DNA of 64,000 nt, taken from contig BCGN01000001.1 of assembly GCA_001599295.1 (NCBI GenBank), positions 434,001 through 498,000 of the forward strand. Direction: 5' to 3'. This document shows, in pieces, positions 44,778 through 54,668 of this stretch. Position numbers and translations under genes: made by a program. Within the stretch, counting starts at the first letter, position 1. The number at the start of each line of letters is the position of its first letter. A model generated the notes under the pieces. That model did no database searches. It was not told the origin of the DNA and was given only the letters and a program-made list of their open reading frames with translations. The stretch is from Sporopachydermia quercuum. Lineage: Eukaryota > Ascomycota > Sporopachydermiomycetes > Sporopachydermiales > Sporopachydermiaceae.

Positions 44778-45889
44778 GTTNCAATATTACTCTTTTATAT
44801 AGCTGATCAATCATCCAAAGGAAGAAAGTCAAGATAACAATTGAAATTTGGAACTTGATCTCCAGAACTATGAGCCGTTGCTTTTCAAACAGTGACTATC
44901 TATCACATGAAAGATTAAAGAAGGAAAGTGGATGAATCAAACATACGACTATGATTGCTTGAGCGAAGTAATCAAGAACATAAATCGATGAGAAACTATT
45001 TATTTACTTTTAGAGAAGATTAAGAGAAATTCTTCTATAGAATGTACGTTAGTTTAGTCAAATCTTCAATTTTTTAATAGGGTTCTTCCAAAGCCAACTT
45101 TAAATATGTTAACCATCATCATCATCGATAAACTATCAACCCTTTGCTGATTCTGAACATAAGTAATTTTACATATCATTCGTCTGGAAGAATTTTGCCA
45201 AATGTGAATTGAATATTCTTGATACTTTTATCCCGTTCAATTATGTATATTGAACTGTAAACCCGTTGAACTAAGACCAGGCTGTATTCATGTGATTGGA
45301 AGGTTAGTACTTAGGCTATAAACCTTGCCGTATGGAATATGAGATGAGCTCCGCTATTCAAGCTATCCAAAGCTGTTCATGTTCAGATCATCGATTCGGT
45401 AAATAAAAAAAGTCTTTATCACGCTGAGAGAAACATAAAGACCTAGGTAGGCTACAGTTTTACAGGATGCTAGTTTCTAAGATTACAGGCCATTGGAATC
45501 TGCTCTCACCTACTCTACTCTACGTTCGAACCCATCTTCCATCTAGTATGCCTTCAATCATTTTAATTTATATTATAGTTACTCACATTCTGTACATATA
45601 CCGAAACAGTAACATCTTCAGGTGCAAGAAATATAGTGTCTCATCACAGGTATATATACATATTTATGATTGGATCCTATAAAGTGTTACCCTCCTAACA
45701 AATTCAACTTTGAGAATTCATTAATTTGTCATGGTTGATACACCTCAGGAACGTGAAATACATATGAATTACAATACAAGGAATGAATATTGAATTAAAC
45801 TATTATTACATTGCATGAGACGATATCAGGGACCAAATAGACAATTCAGGGTTGTTACTATTGAAATTCGGAAGGTTTCGTGGAACAAG
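44778..45889. other. Intergenic, divergent promoters
   Basis: About 1.1 kb between the F-box gene (minus) and mS41 (plus). No supported gene; the frame at 45467-45682 looks like chance. A short (CAT)n run lies near 45115. Confidence 0.5.
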
Positions 45890-46468
45890 ATGTTCAGATC
45901 ACTTTCATCAAGATGTGTTGGTATTGCCAGAGACCAGTCACTTGGCATAACGAGCAAGTGTGTTCCATCAATGACAAATGTTCATAGTCCTTTCAAAATG
46001 TTCTACTCTACAGAGCCCGTAAAAGCAACGGACGATGCTGATAAAAAAGCTGGATCCCAAGTGAAAATCCAGAATACTGTTCAACCAATTATCCCTACAG
46101 CTGAACTCCCTATACCTACTCCAACATCAGATGTTCCAGACGTCAAAACATTTCTCACTAAGATAGGCAGGAATACGATTGAGCACGCAGAGATTTTTGA
46201 AGATTCATGGGAAAAGCTTTTCAAACTTAGTTCGAAGAAGTTGAAAGATGCAGGAATAGAAGCCAAGACTAGACGTTACATTTTGNCATGGAGAGACAAA
46301 TTTAGGAGGGGTGTGGAATTGAGACCGTTCAAGATTCCCCAGAAGAAGTGCGGCGGTGAAAGAAAGAGAGCTACTGTTTTGGCTAAATTAAGAGCGCAGA
46401 AACGTCTTGAAGAAAGACAGAAGAAAGAAGAAGAACAAAAGAAGGAGGAAGAACAACAACGATTGTAA
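45890..46468 (+). CDS. FYV4: Mitochondrial small ribosomal subunit protein mS41 (FYV4, IGR domain)
   Basis: 192 residues. The N-terminus MFRSLSSRCVGIARDQS is a plausible matrix presequence. The IGR domain at about residues 85-150 reads VPDVKTFLTKIGRNTIEHAE, then FEDSWEKLF and TRRYIL.WRDKFRRG, which define the family. The C-terminus is a Lys/Glu/Gln-rich helix (QKRLEERQKKEEEQKKEEEQ). An in-frame ATG 75 bases upstream (45815) would add 25 residues ahead of the presequence, so I prefer the internal ATG. One N codon lies at 46286. Confidence 0.9.
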   Translation: MFRSLSSRCVGIARDQSLGITSKCVPSMTNVHSPFKMFYSTEPVKATDDADKKAGSQVKIQNTVQPIIPTAELPIPTPTSDVPDVKTFLTKIGRNTIEHAEIFEDSWEKLFKLSSKKLKDAGIEAKTRRYILXWRDKFRRGVELRPFKIPQKKCGGERKRATVLAKLRAQKRLEERQKKEEEQKKEEEQQRL

Positions 46469-46722
46469 CAACATCACCTGAAAGCAAGCACAGCGGGCTT
46501 GGACAATAAGAGCTAGTTACACTGAATGGAACAATCGATTCTCATCCGAATAAACGGAACGACGTTAGTAAACGCGCTTTTAACATTTGGTTTTATAAAG
46601 AAAGTGATATTGAATCACGTATGTACATAGTATTTCATTGTAATTCAACAAGAATTCAGATGTAACCAATTCTGATACTCTGTAGTCTCAATTTATTCTT
46701 GCATTAGTNTAATCATTAATGC

Positions 46723-47438
46723 CTACTCAAATTTAGATTTTAGCATTTGAGCTTCTTCAATCATAATCTCCATCGATCTTGATTGACGGTGCTCATCCTC
46801 AATTTTTGTTGGTTTAGATTTTTGAGCAANTTCTTTGAGCTTAGAGAACCCAACATTAANATCAAATTCACCAGAATCCATTTTCTCGTAGATCATGTCA
46901 ACTCGTCCTTCAAAATCATCCACTTTTCTGGGTATGATATGACAATGTAAATGAGGTACTGTCTGACCTGCAAACGGACCATCTTGAATTGCTATGGTCA
47001 TTGATTGTGCCTCAAATATTTCCTCAATTTTCTGTTGAACCCGCTGAACTGTTTGAAAAAAATCAACAGTTTCATCAACTTTTAGATCTTTTAATCGTTG
47101 CACAGGTCTTATAGGACAAACAAGNACATGACCAGGTAGAATTGGTTTCAGATTGACCAAAGCAAATGAATACTTGGTTGTCTTTATTTTAGTTAGTCAG
47201 TAACCAAACCAGGTGGGTCTTTTCAGCTATCAAGCACTTCATGATGTTTCGTTATCTAATTCTAAAGGCACATACCAGAAATACCTAATAAATTTGAAAC
47301 AAATTTTGGTAGTTTTGTTAGAATAAATGGAACATGAATCAACAGTATAAGAATATGCTCCGAGTATAGTTAGTTATTGATGTATCTACAATATTCACTC
47401 ACTTGATCTGTCACAATAAACTTGCCAAATTTGATCAT
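46723..47438 (-). CDS. HNT2: FHIT-type dinucleoside triphosphate hydrolase (HNT2), with a 9-base microexon
   Basis: HIT-superfamily Ap3A hydrolase. Exons are 47438-47403, 47284-47276 and 47181-46723. The first encodes MIKFGKFIVTDQ, the second only Val-Phe-Leu, and the third starts TTKYSFALVNLKPILPGH. All junctions are phase 0 and the total is 168 codons. The joined DQ-VFL-TTKYSFALVN matches human FHIT VVFLKTELSFALVN, so the microexon is supported by homology. Donors are GTGAGT and GTATGT; the microexon acceptor is TTTATTAG and the last acceptor follows GACTAACTAAAATAAAG. Other conserved parts are LVCPIRPVQRL, AIQDGPFAGQTVPHLHCHII (the HxHxH catalytic triad) and PRKVDDF. N codons lie at about 47125, 46860 and 46830. 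Convergent with mS41. Confidence 0.88.
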
Positions 47439-47902
47439 TACCTGAATGTCTTTGAAACGCCAAATTTACAGATTAATAAACTTGAATGATTTTATTATTA
47501 TAATGATACATCATTTCAATAGTTTTAGCATATTAAATTGGTGTCACCTGTCTACTTATCATAGAAGTCATAAAACGAAATCTGATTACAAAGTAAGTTT
47601 GATGTCGATAGTAGGGGCACAAGGTGAGATACTCCAGAAGCGAATGCAACTATTTCCGATGACCCAATTGGTAATTTATTTCTCCGCATGGTAAGTCTGA
47701 ATTTAACAATTGATAACATAAAAATCAAAAGTTTATAAAAGACCCTTCTCACACTTCTTTTAATTATTTGCTGCAATTGTTTTTTCTAGATAGTTGTTTT
47801 ACTATGTTAATTAAAATTGATTCCAGTTGCTAGTTTGACTTCGAAAGATTATAGTAAGCTCGATATCAACAGTTTATGTTATCGACTTTCAATTAGAAAA
47901 AA
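47439..47902. promoter_or_regulatory. Divergent promoter region (HNT2 / aldo-keto reductase)
   Basis: 464 bases between two start codons pointing apart. Short frames on both strands are not supported. No specific operator is recognised. Confidence 0.45.
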
Positions 47903-48757
47903 ATGGTTTCAACGAGTATCGTTTTATCTGATGGAGGAGTTATCCCATCACTTGGGTTGGGCGTTTATAAGACACCTACAGGTGTGGCTAAGGATATTGT
48001 TTATGCAGCATTGAAGATTGGTTATCGTCATATTGATTGTGCTCAAGTATATGGTAATGAATTGGAAAGTGGTCAAGGAATTGTTCAATGGTTGAAGGAT
48101 ACCTCAGGGGCAAGAAGAGAGGATGTTTTTTACACAACAAAAGTATACGATACAGATCAAGGATACGATAAGGCTAAGAAGGCAATTGCCAAAAGTTTCG
48201 AAAGAGTCGCAGATTTGGGATATATTGACCTGTTATTAATTCACTCTCCTCAATCCAATAGAGAGTTGAGATTGCAAACATGGAAGGCAATGGAAGAAGC
48301 AGTACAACAAGGAATTGTCAAGCATATTGGTGTGTCAAATTACGGAATTAACCATATTCAAGAATTGTTAGAGTGGGAAGAGTTATCAATCAAACCAGTT
48401 ATCAATCAAATTGAATTATCTCCTTGGTTAATGAGAACAGACCTCATTGACTACATGAAGGAAAAAAACATCGTTGCAGAAGCATACTGTCCNTTAACTA
48501 GAGGTAAACGACTAGATGACAATATTGTTATAAAATTAAGTGAGAAGTACAATAAAACACCTGCTCAGATTCTCATAAGATGGAGTTTGCAAGCTGGTTT
48601 TATTCCTTTACCAAAAACTGCAAACAAAGACCGCGCAAGAGCCAATTTCGACGTTTGGGATTTCAACATCGAAGAAGACGATGTAAACGAATTACAAGAT
48701 CCAACTGCTTATGATCCTGTCGCCTGGGATCCTATTAAGTATGAAGATAAAGCTTGA
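47903..48757 (+). CDS. Aldo-keto reductase, YJR096W-like
   Basis: A 284-residue NADPH-dependent carbonyl reductase of the AKR superfamily. The catalytic tetrad is visible: Asp and Tyr in YRHIDCAQVYGNE, Lys in YTTKVYDTD and His in LLLIHSPQ. Other signatures are IPSLGLGVYKT, GIVKHIGVSNYGINHIQELL, NQIELSPWL and IPLPKTANKDRARANFDVWD. The length and sequence resemble S. cerevisiae YJR096W, which acts on xylose and arabinose, but specificity cannot be read from the sequence. Single exon with an A-rich context before the ATG; one N codon at 48492. Confidence 0.93.
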   Translation: MVSTSIVLSDGGVIPSLGLGVYKTPTGVAKDIVYAALKIGYRHIDCAQVYGNELESGQGIVQWLKDTSGARREDVFYTTKVYDTDQGYDKAKKAIAKSFERVADLGYIDLLLIHSPQSNRELRLQTWKAMEEAVQQGIVKHIGVSNYGINHIQELLEWEELSIKPVINQIELSPWLMRTDLIDYMKEKNIVAEAYCXLTRGKRLDDNIVIKLSEKYNKTPAQILIRWSLQAGFIPLPKTANKDRARANFDVWDFNIEEDDVNELQDPTAYDPVAWDPIKYEDKA

Positions 48758-49676
48758 ATTGAAACTTTGAAGCTGTAAAATCTTGAGCTCCTATGAGATT
48801 CCCAATAATTCACATTATTTCTTTTTTTGGTTAGTTTGTGGAATACAATTAATACTGAGCTTGTGGAGTCTGTTGTTGAACCTACCTCTACTATTGTTTC
48901 TATAGTAAAGTAAATAATGTTTCATTCCTCGAAATAAATAGTCTAATTTTCCTCATTTTTTATACTTCTAAAATACAAATAAGTTTACGACGGTGATCAA
49001 TGTATGCGTTCAGTATTTGTAATATGTAGCACAGGTTTGCTAATTCATATATAACCCTACTATTTTTGACTTCAACATAATGGTCAATCTAAAATGTCTG
49101 GCCATCTGTCGATTCATGATATTATCAAGTTACTCTTAACCGTTCTTCATTTGGTCCCATCACACTAAGCCATTATGTCAATTCGTTAATTCGAAAAATC
49201 TAACAACTTATCTCTTCATAGACATAAAGCTATTTATTTAGATTAACGTAATCGTAAACTTTGACTAATGTACTAGATGATGTAATCACTAATGCATTTG
49301 CAGAGACAACTCAGTTTTTATTCAACAAGTGCAATGGATATATTGACTTCGCTTTGCTATCTTCTGAATCCAATCTACGGTATTATAAGTGGATAAGGTA
49401 TTTTCATTACTTTCAATGTGATCTATTGTTAATTGTATTGTGTTTCTACTTAAATTCATTGGTTCAATCAATAAGATAATGATAAGCTTACAAGCTCGTC
49501 AAATTAACACATGAAAGACTGCTCAGTTAATCACTCACCAATAGAAATAACAACTCATTCGTAACGATTGACATTTATAATAAGGCCTGTCGATTAACCA
49601 CGATTTTTCAATCGCATAGTCCAGCCATATAATTGAAATTTAAGCAAAGCTTGAAGACAGATATCAGTCAGTCAGA
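48758..49676. other. Intergenic, no supported gene
   Basis: About 0.9 kb. A 72-codon open stretch at 49261-49479 lacks an in-frame ATG and matches nothing. It contains the 3' flank of the reductase and the promoter of ERD2. Confidence 0.5.
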
Positions 49677-50321
49677 ATGAATTTATTTAGATTCTTTGGA
49701 GATATCTCCCATCTTGTATCCATTTGGATACTAATTCAAAAGATCACAAAAAGCAGATCCACAAGTGGAGTTTCCTTCAAGACACAATTACTCTATTTCA
49801 TTGTGTTTGTTACAAGGTATCAGGACATTGTTACAGGTCCTTACATATCCTTTTATAACACGGTCATGAAGATATTTTTTATTGGCTCTTCAGGCTACGT
49901 GTTGTACTTGATGAAGAATAAGTATCGCGCGTCTACTGCGAACAACACAATTGACACTTTTCGGGTAGAATTTTTGCTTGGTGGATCAGCCATATTAGCA
50001 CTCATATTCAACTATAAATTCACCATTATTGAAATTCTTTGGAGTTTTTCTTTATGGCTCGAATCTGTTGCCATTTTACCTCAGTTGTTTATGCTTCAGC
50101 GCACAGGGGAAGCAGAATCCATCACCACCCATTACATTTTCTCCTTAGGATTTTATAGGGCATGTTATATTCCAAACTGGATTTATAGGTACTTCAGCAC
50201 TGGCAGGTTTGATGTTTTAAGTTTTGTCACTGGACTCATTCAGACAGTCATTTACTCCGACTTCTTCTACGTGTATTACACCAAAGTTATGAAGGGATTG
50301 AAGTTTGAACTTCCGGCATAA
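49677..50321 (+). CDS. ERD2: ER lumen protein-retaining receptor (KDEL/HDEL receptor)
   Basis: A 214-residue seven-helix Golgi membrane protein that returns HDEL/KDEL-tagged proteins to the ER. Conserved stretches are MNLFRFFGDISHLVSIWILI, SGVSFKTQLLYFIVFVTRY, LWSFSLWLESVAILPQLFML and THYIFSLGFYRACYIPNWIY, ending DFFYVYYTKVMKGLKFELPA. The usual TRYLDLF is TRYQDIV here. Single exon. It is convergent with PRE7, 198 bases apart. An ER thioredoxin-fold protein ending in -INEL lies 1.5 kb away. Confidence 0.97.
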   Translation: MNLFRFFGDISHLVSIWILIQKITKSRSTSGVSFKTQLLYFIVFVTRYQDIVTGPYISFYNTVMKIFFIGSSGYVLYLMKNKYRASTANNTIDTFRVEFLLGGSAILALIFNYKFTIIEILWSFSLWLESVAILPQLFMLQRTGEAESITTHYIFSLGFYRACYIPNWIYRYFSTGRFDVLSFVTGLIQTVIYSDFFYVYYTKVMKGLKFELPA

Positions 50322-50519
50322 AATACTTGAATTAGCATAGAAATAAATAAAAGTACCAATTGTAGTAACCAAAGGATGATTTGAAATTAGGAATACTTTC
50401 CGGACTATTTGTTTAGGTTTTCTTCGTTAACGGATGGTCAACTACAACTACAGCAAAACAGTAGGAGTTCATAAATTCTGCGCGTACTTGATAAAAATGA
50501 GCTTATACGATCTATCTGC

Positions 50520-51230
50520 CTAATCTCGCTTCAAAGGATAATATTCCTTCCTAACACCATCTTTAGTGACAATAAAAAGTTCTAACCCATCACCGACATG
50601 GATATGTCTTTCTGTTGCTGAGCTGAAGGCATCTTTCACTAGAGCCAAAACTTCATCTAACTCAAGGTACTCAAATTTCTTCTTCTCACCGGTTTCTGGA
50701 TCCAATTGGTTCTTGAAATTTACTTGATTGTCTAAAAATGGCATGATTAAACTAGCAGCAGCACCACCAGCTCTGCACTGCTCTCTTTCGTAAGATCCAA
50801 CCGGGTCATATGAATAAACACATCCACGTCCTTCTTCATCTAATCCAGCAATAATCGTGTGGACATATAAGGGAAAAAATCTTCTGTTATATAGTATATG
50901 CTGAATGTATCTTGCTATGCTGCTCATCCTAAGCTTCTTGTGAAACTTGTAATGGTAGTGATTTACTTCCTGTTTCACCAGTCTCACAAGTTCATTGCCG
51001 TCAGCACTAAAACCATTGGCTGTCACTAATATACCATCTCCAGCATCGAATATTTTCGGCTCATAACGAGAATTGATACTATACCCTGTAGTATGTCGAG
51101 TGTCACCAGCTAAAACAGCGAAATCCTTTCCTGCAATTCCTAATATAGTTCCTCCATTGTCAGAATAGGGATTGAATTGATGCTCAATTGGTCCGTGTGT
51201 AACCTCTTTTGAAACTTGTGTGGTCATCAT
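50520..51230 (-). CDS. PRE7: 20S proteasome subunit beta-6 (PRE7)
   Basis: A non-catalytic beta-ring subunit; 236 residues. The family core is nearly unchanged: HGPIEHQFNPYSDNGGTILG, AGDTRHTTGYSINSRYEPKI, RRFFPLYVHTIIAGLDEEG, DPVGSYEREQCRAGGAAASL, and the end VTKDGVRKEYYPLKRD. No catalytic Thr follows the Gly-Gly, as expected for beta-6. I chose ATG 51230 (MMTTQVSKE); an upstream non-ATG extension to 51266 is not conserved. No proteasome-associated control element was seen upstream. Confidence 0.97.
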   Translation of the reverse strand: MMTTQVSKEVTHGPIEHQFNPYSDNGGTILGIAGKDFAVLAGDTRHTTGYSINSRYEPKIFDAGDGILVTANGFSADGNELVRLVKQEVNHYHYKFHKKLRMSSIARYIQHILYNRRFFPLYVHTIIAGLDEEGRGCVYSYDPVGSYEREQCRAGGAAASLIMPFLDNQVNFKNQLDPETGEKKKFEYLELDEVLALVKDAFSSATERHIHVGDGLELFIVTKDGVRKEYYPLKRD

Positions 51231-51794
51231 TTTGTAAAATTGGATATAACACAGCCAACAACTCAACTAATAAGTACAGACATAAATTGAGGTTTTCTAT
51301 TAGCCAAAGAACTTTTTTGTGCTGTTCTTGATAGATGGAACACCTAGTATATGATGTAGCCCGAAGGCAATGAATCATGGATAAAGTACAAGAATTATAA
51401 TGAGAATAGGACCACTATTTAATGGAAGGAGACTTCAAGTAATAGCCAAATTCGTGTGCTTGGGTGCATTGTTCTCAAAATTAGTGTTCAAGTCTCATCA
51501 TGTTCGTCAATGATGACATAAGATAGAGAGAACAGAATATAGATTAAAAACATGATGGCAAGAAAATTAATACTCAAATAATGAAAAAAATTATATATGC
51601 TGAGTTCTCGCAGAATTTCTTCCATTGAAATAATACTATAAGATGGCATCTGTTCAGATCTTCTGAATAATTTAGGGGTATACCTAGGGGGAGTTTTGGT
51701 TGTGTATGTAATAACTGGGATAACTTTGATAAATTTAATCTACAAACGCTTTGCTATAAATAATCACAAATTATTCGAATTTTGTTCAGGAAAG
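51231..51794. other. Intergenic between PRE7 and the thioredoxin-fold gene
   Basis: 564 bases. Both genes run on the minus strand, so this holds the PRE7 promoter and the 3' flank of the upstream gene. Nothing further is recognised. Confidence 0.5.
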
Positions 51795-52828
51795 TTATAA
51801 TTCATTAATTGATTTCTGGAAAAGTGACTTTAATTTTTGTAAACAGCCATTCAGACTATTGAGGAATCCCGTTTTACTATCCTTTTTGCTCAAAATAAAG
51901 TTGATCACCCCTTTAGTGGATATATTATCAGTATAATGTTCAACGATCTCTGAGTCACATTGATAATCTAGTTTATGTTAGAGATCTGATCTATGAATCA
52001 AAACTATCACCTTTTTCTTCCCTTTCTTTCGGGGAATAGAAATGCCTATACAAGAAAAAGCTCGACTTACAGTAAATATTTGGGATGCTTGGAACTTTGA
52101 AGAAATCTTTGATCTTATCGGCACCCGGATAGTTAGCGTCAATGAATACAACTTCAAAGTTCTTTATATTGCCTTTTTCAGGATCATTAAGGTATTTTAT
52201 CGCCTTTTCTATTCTTGTCGATACCAATTGCCAGTTGGAAATGCCGTCCTCATAAAATACTAGTAACAGATCTTTCCCACTTTGATGCAAAGAACGGATT
52301 TGGTCAAGATCATCTAATAAAAGAGAACTTTCTTCTCTGTAAGTAGGACGAATGCCTGCGTGTTCGAAAATAAAGTCAGTAAAATCTTGTGCAGTTCTCT
52401 TTGTTTTTAAGGCTGCGACATTGACCCCAGAAGGATTATATAATCGGACAATTGGAAAGGCAATGACGTTTTCCCGTTTCCTCACTTCTTTGTTAATTAT
52501 GCCTTCAATTTTTGAAACTTCAATATCTGGATGGTCTTCAAATATTTCCATTATGTAGTCATACAAGGGCTCTAGTTGGGTTGAATGTCCACATTTAGTA
52601 GAATAAAACTAAGGATTAGTGTTAGTTTCATTGGAGCCAGAAAAAAACTGCTGCTGCTTCGACAACATTCAAACTCCGGGAAATAGTATTGCTTACGTTC
52701 ACAAGATTCCATTTTCCACTTCGTGTCAATTGTTCATAAAAATTAGTATCATTGAGTATTTTTCCCCTACTTCGAACGACGAAAGTCAAAAGTAGTAGTA
52801 CTGCAGAGATTGTTTCGATGAACTTCAT
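51795..52828 (-). CDS. Secretory-pathway PDI-like thioredoxin-fold protein with a CGHS active site
   Basis: Three exons: 52828-52697, 52608-52071 and 51967-51795. The phases agree and give 281 codons including the stop. Exon 1 starts with a signal peptide (MKFIETISAVLLLLTFVVRS) followed by ILNDTNFYEQLTRSGKWNLV. Exon 2 opens with FYSTKCGHSTQLEPLYDY, the thioredoxin active-site position, where the second Cys is Ser (CGHS). IAFPIVRLYNPSG supplies the cis-Pro. A second domain (LLLVFYEDGISNWQ to VPSIPNIY) lacks a CxxC. Exon 3 ends SINEL, which resembles a weak HDEL-type retrieval signal. CxxS PDIs (for example yeast Eug1) favour trapping or isomerising substrates rather than oxidising them. Introns have GTAAGC and GTAAGT donors and CTAAC sites. 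Which PDI subfamily (MPD, EPS1 or other) is uncertain. Confidence 0.82.
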
Positions 52829-53337
52829 TTAGCTACAAATTATATATGTGAAGAATTACAGCATGTAGTCAATTCCAAGGCCAAACTNTTGATTGAAAAA
52901 AATGTATTTGACCGTTGTTTCTTGTTGCCTATAATATTATGTTCTTCTCATTCTAAACCACTCTATTCACCAATATTGAACTTCAGCTTCACATATCGCA
53001 GGGGAAGAAAATCGATTTTTCAAATGTATGAACCAAGAATGAAACTGAAAAAAAAAGAAAAAGGAGAAAGAATATCCGGATAGTTATCTCAACCATCTAT
53101 TCCTCCCCTTGAAAGATTATGTAATATAAATTTTTTTGATTATGCTATCTTATGTTTTGAGCAAAATACTATTCTACTTCCTCTTTTATCTCATTGGCAT
53201 AGTTAGTTAGTTAGTTAGTTACCTTATCGGTCATAAAACTGCTCATTCAGATTCAATCGAATACTGTTTGTCCATTTTGTACCATGGCGTGGCAAGTTTG
53301 ATTACTCTTATAAAGATATCTATCTGGTACTACTTAT
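52829..53337. other. Intergenic with an AGTT microsatellite
   Basis: 509 bases; (AGTT)5 lies at 53201-53220 and an A/G-rich run near 53045-53075. One N lies at 52888. Divergent promoters for the neighbours are likely here. Confidence 0.5.
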
Positions 53338-53652
53338 ATGCTATTTCTCTATTTAGTTTTCCCGGTGGCTATTGATTTGACTCCAGAGATTTTATCAATT
53401 AAAATGAAACTTCTTTTCCTTTCATCAACTAAGCAATCGAGGTTAGATAAGTTGATTCAGAAACCGTCGAATCTACTCTTTTGGCTATTTGCTGGAACGG
53501 TCACTCTCAGTACGTTGTATGTTATTTTCTCATTTCCAGAGCCTACTCAAAATGAGAAGGCAAATGAGACAATTGTTGATGGAAAGGACATCAATTATAT
53601 AGAGGAGGAAGAACCAAATAGTTGGCTCAGATTTTGGAGAAGATGGAAGTGA
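53338..53652 (+). CDS. Hypothetical small single-span membrane protein
   Basis: A 104-codon ATG frame. If translation starts at the first ATG there is a hydrophobic N-terminus (MLFLYLVFPVAIDL). An internal Met at codon 23 (53404) would instead give MKLLFLSSTKQSRLDK. One clear membrane helix follows (NLLFWLFAGTVTLSTLYVIF), then an acidic stretch and a C-terminal WLRFWRRWK. The pattern suits a small mitochondrial inner-membrane or ER protein. I recognise no family, and it could still be a chance frame. Confidence 0.45.
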   Translation: MLFLYLVFPVAIDLTPEILSIKMKLLFLSSTKQSRLDKLIQKPSNLLFWLFAGTVTLSTLYVIFSFPEPTQNEKANETIVDGKDINYIEEEEPNSWLRFWRRWK

Positions 53653-54668
53653 ATTCACTTCCACCATACCTACTATGGTAGTTTGGTTTTGGAAATTCAA
53701 TGCTGCACAATATGCAGAAGAAAAAAATTATATCTCTGCAAAATAACTTGTGCTGTTCCACTTGAAGACTTGTTTTTTTTGGTTTGCTAGTTTCCCCCAT
53801 TACTTTGTTTGTCTTCTGGATTCCTTAATAGCATTGATAAAGTACTGAGGATTTGTTTACATCATTGCCTAGCTAGAAGAAAAGCATTGATAAGCATGAA
53901 ATTATCCTCTTCTCAACGTTTTTCTATTAACTATTCAACCTATAAATCTTTCCATCTGCCTTCCTGGTTTGATTTAACTCGATTCTATCACCATCCTTAA
54001 GATGACATCTCATCTTACATTGAGATCTAGCCTTCTTCAAGATTGCTAGAGGGGTATCTCGTGAGACATTATGACCACCAATGGCATTTCATTTTCTGAT
54101 CCCATCTCCCGTGGCTGACTAAGCGTCTAATGTACAGGACATTCAGATGTCTTCTCAAAGAAGCGTATTTCTTAGCTCTGTGACAAGTATTTGTCACTTA
54201 TTGAAACTGATAAGTGGGGAAATTTACTGGCCTATTTAAACAAACTGAACAGACACATACGCAACATTTTGTGAGCATCATGCAATCAAGAGCAAACAGA
54301 GAATAGGTGGATTCAAATTTGATTAGAAGTATCAATTCTATTGAAGCTAAGAGTGTGAAAGCAAAATGAGGGATTACTATATTGATGGATTTCCTTTGAA
54401 TGATATATTTGGAAGGTTTGCGAATAAATGCAATTGAGTTGGGGGAAACTTAAAGTCTGACAAGGGGATTAACTGATAGTGCCGATTGATATTACATGTC
54501 GTGACTGTTCTATTTAAAAGGAACATCATCCACCTGTATTTTCTTCCTATGCACAACGACTTACAATTGAATGCCATTAACTGATTTCTTTGCGAATTAC
54601 ATCGTTTATTGTACAAGGATTGTTCAAATAAGAATAATACTAATTTTGAACTCAATCAAATCATCAAA
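53653..54668. other. Intergenic upstream of SOD1
   Basis: About 1 kb with short unsupported frames on both strands. It contains the SOD1 promoter; no Yap1 or Ace1-type site was confidently seen. Confidence 0.45.

Noticed and set aside
45490-45560. tRNA-like TTCGAACCC (B-box resemblance)
   Set aside because: No T-stem pairing, D arm or acceptor stem can be drawn around it.
53661-53690. Terminator-like short hairpin after the small membrane ORF
   Set aside because: The arms are only about 6 bp, and a bacterial-type terminator has no meaning in a yeast nuclear gene.
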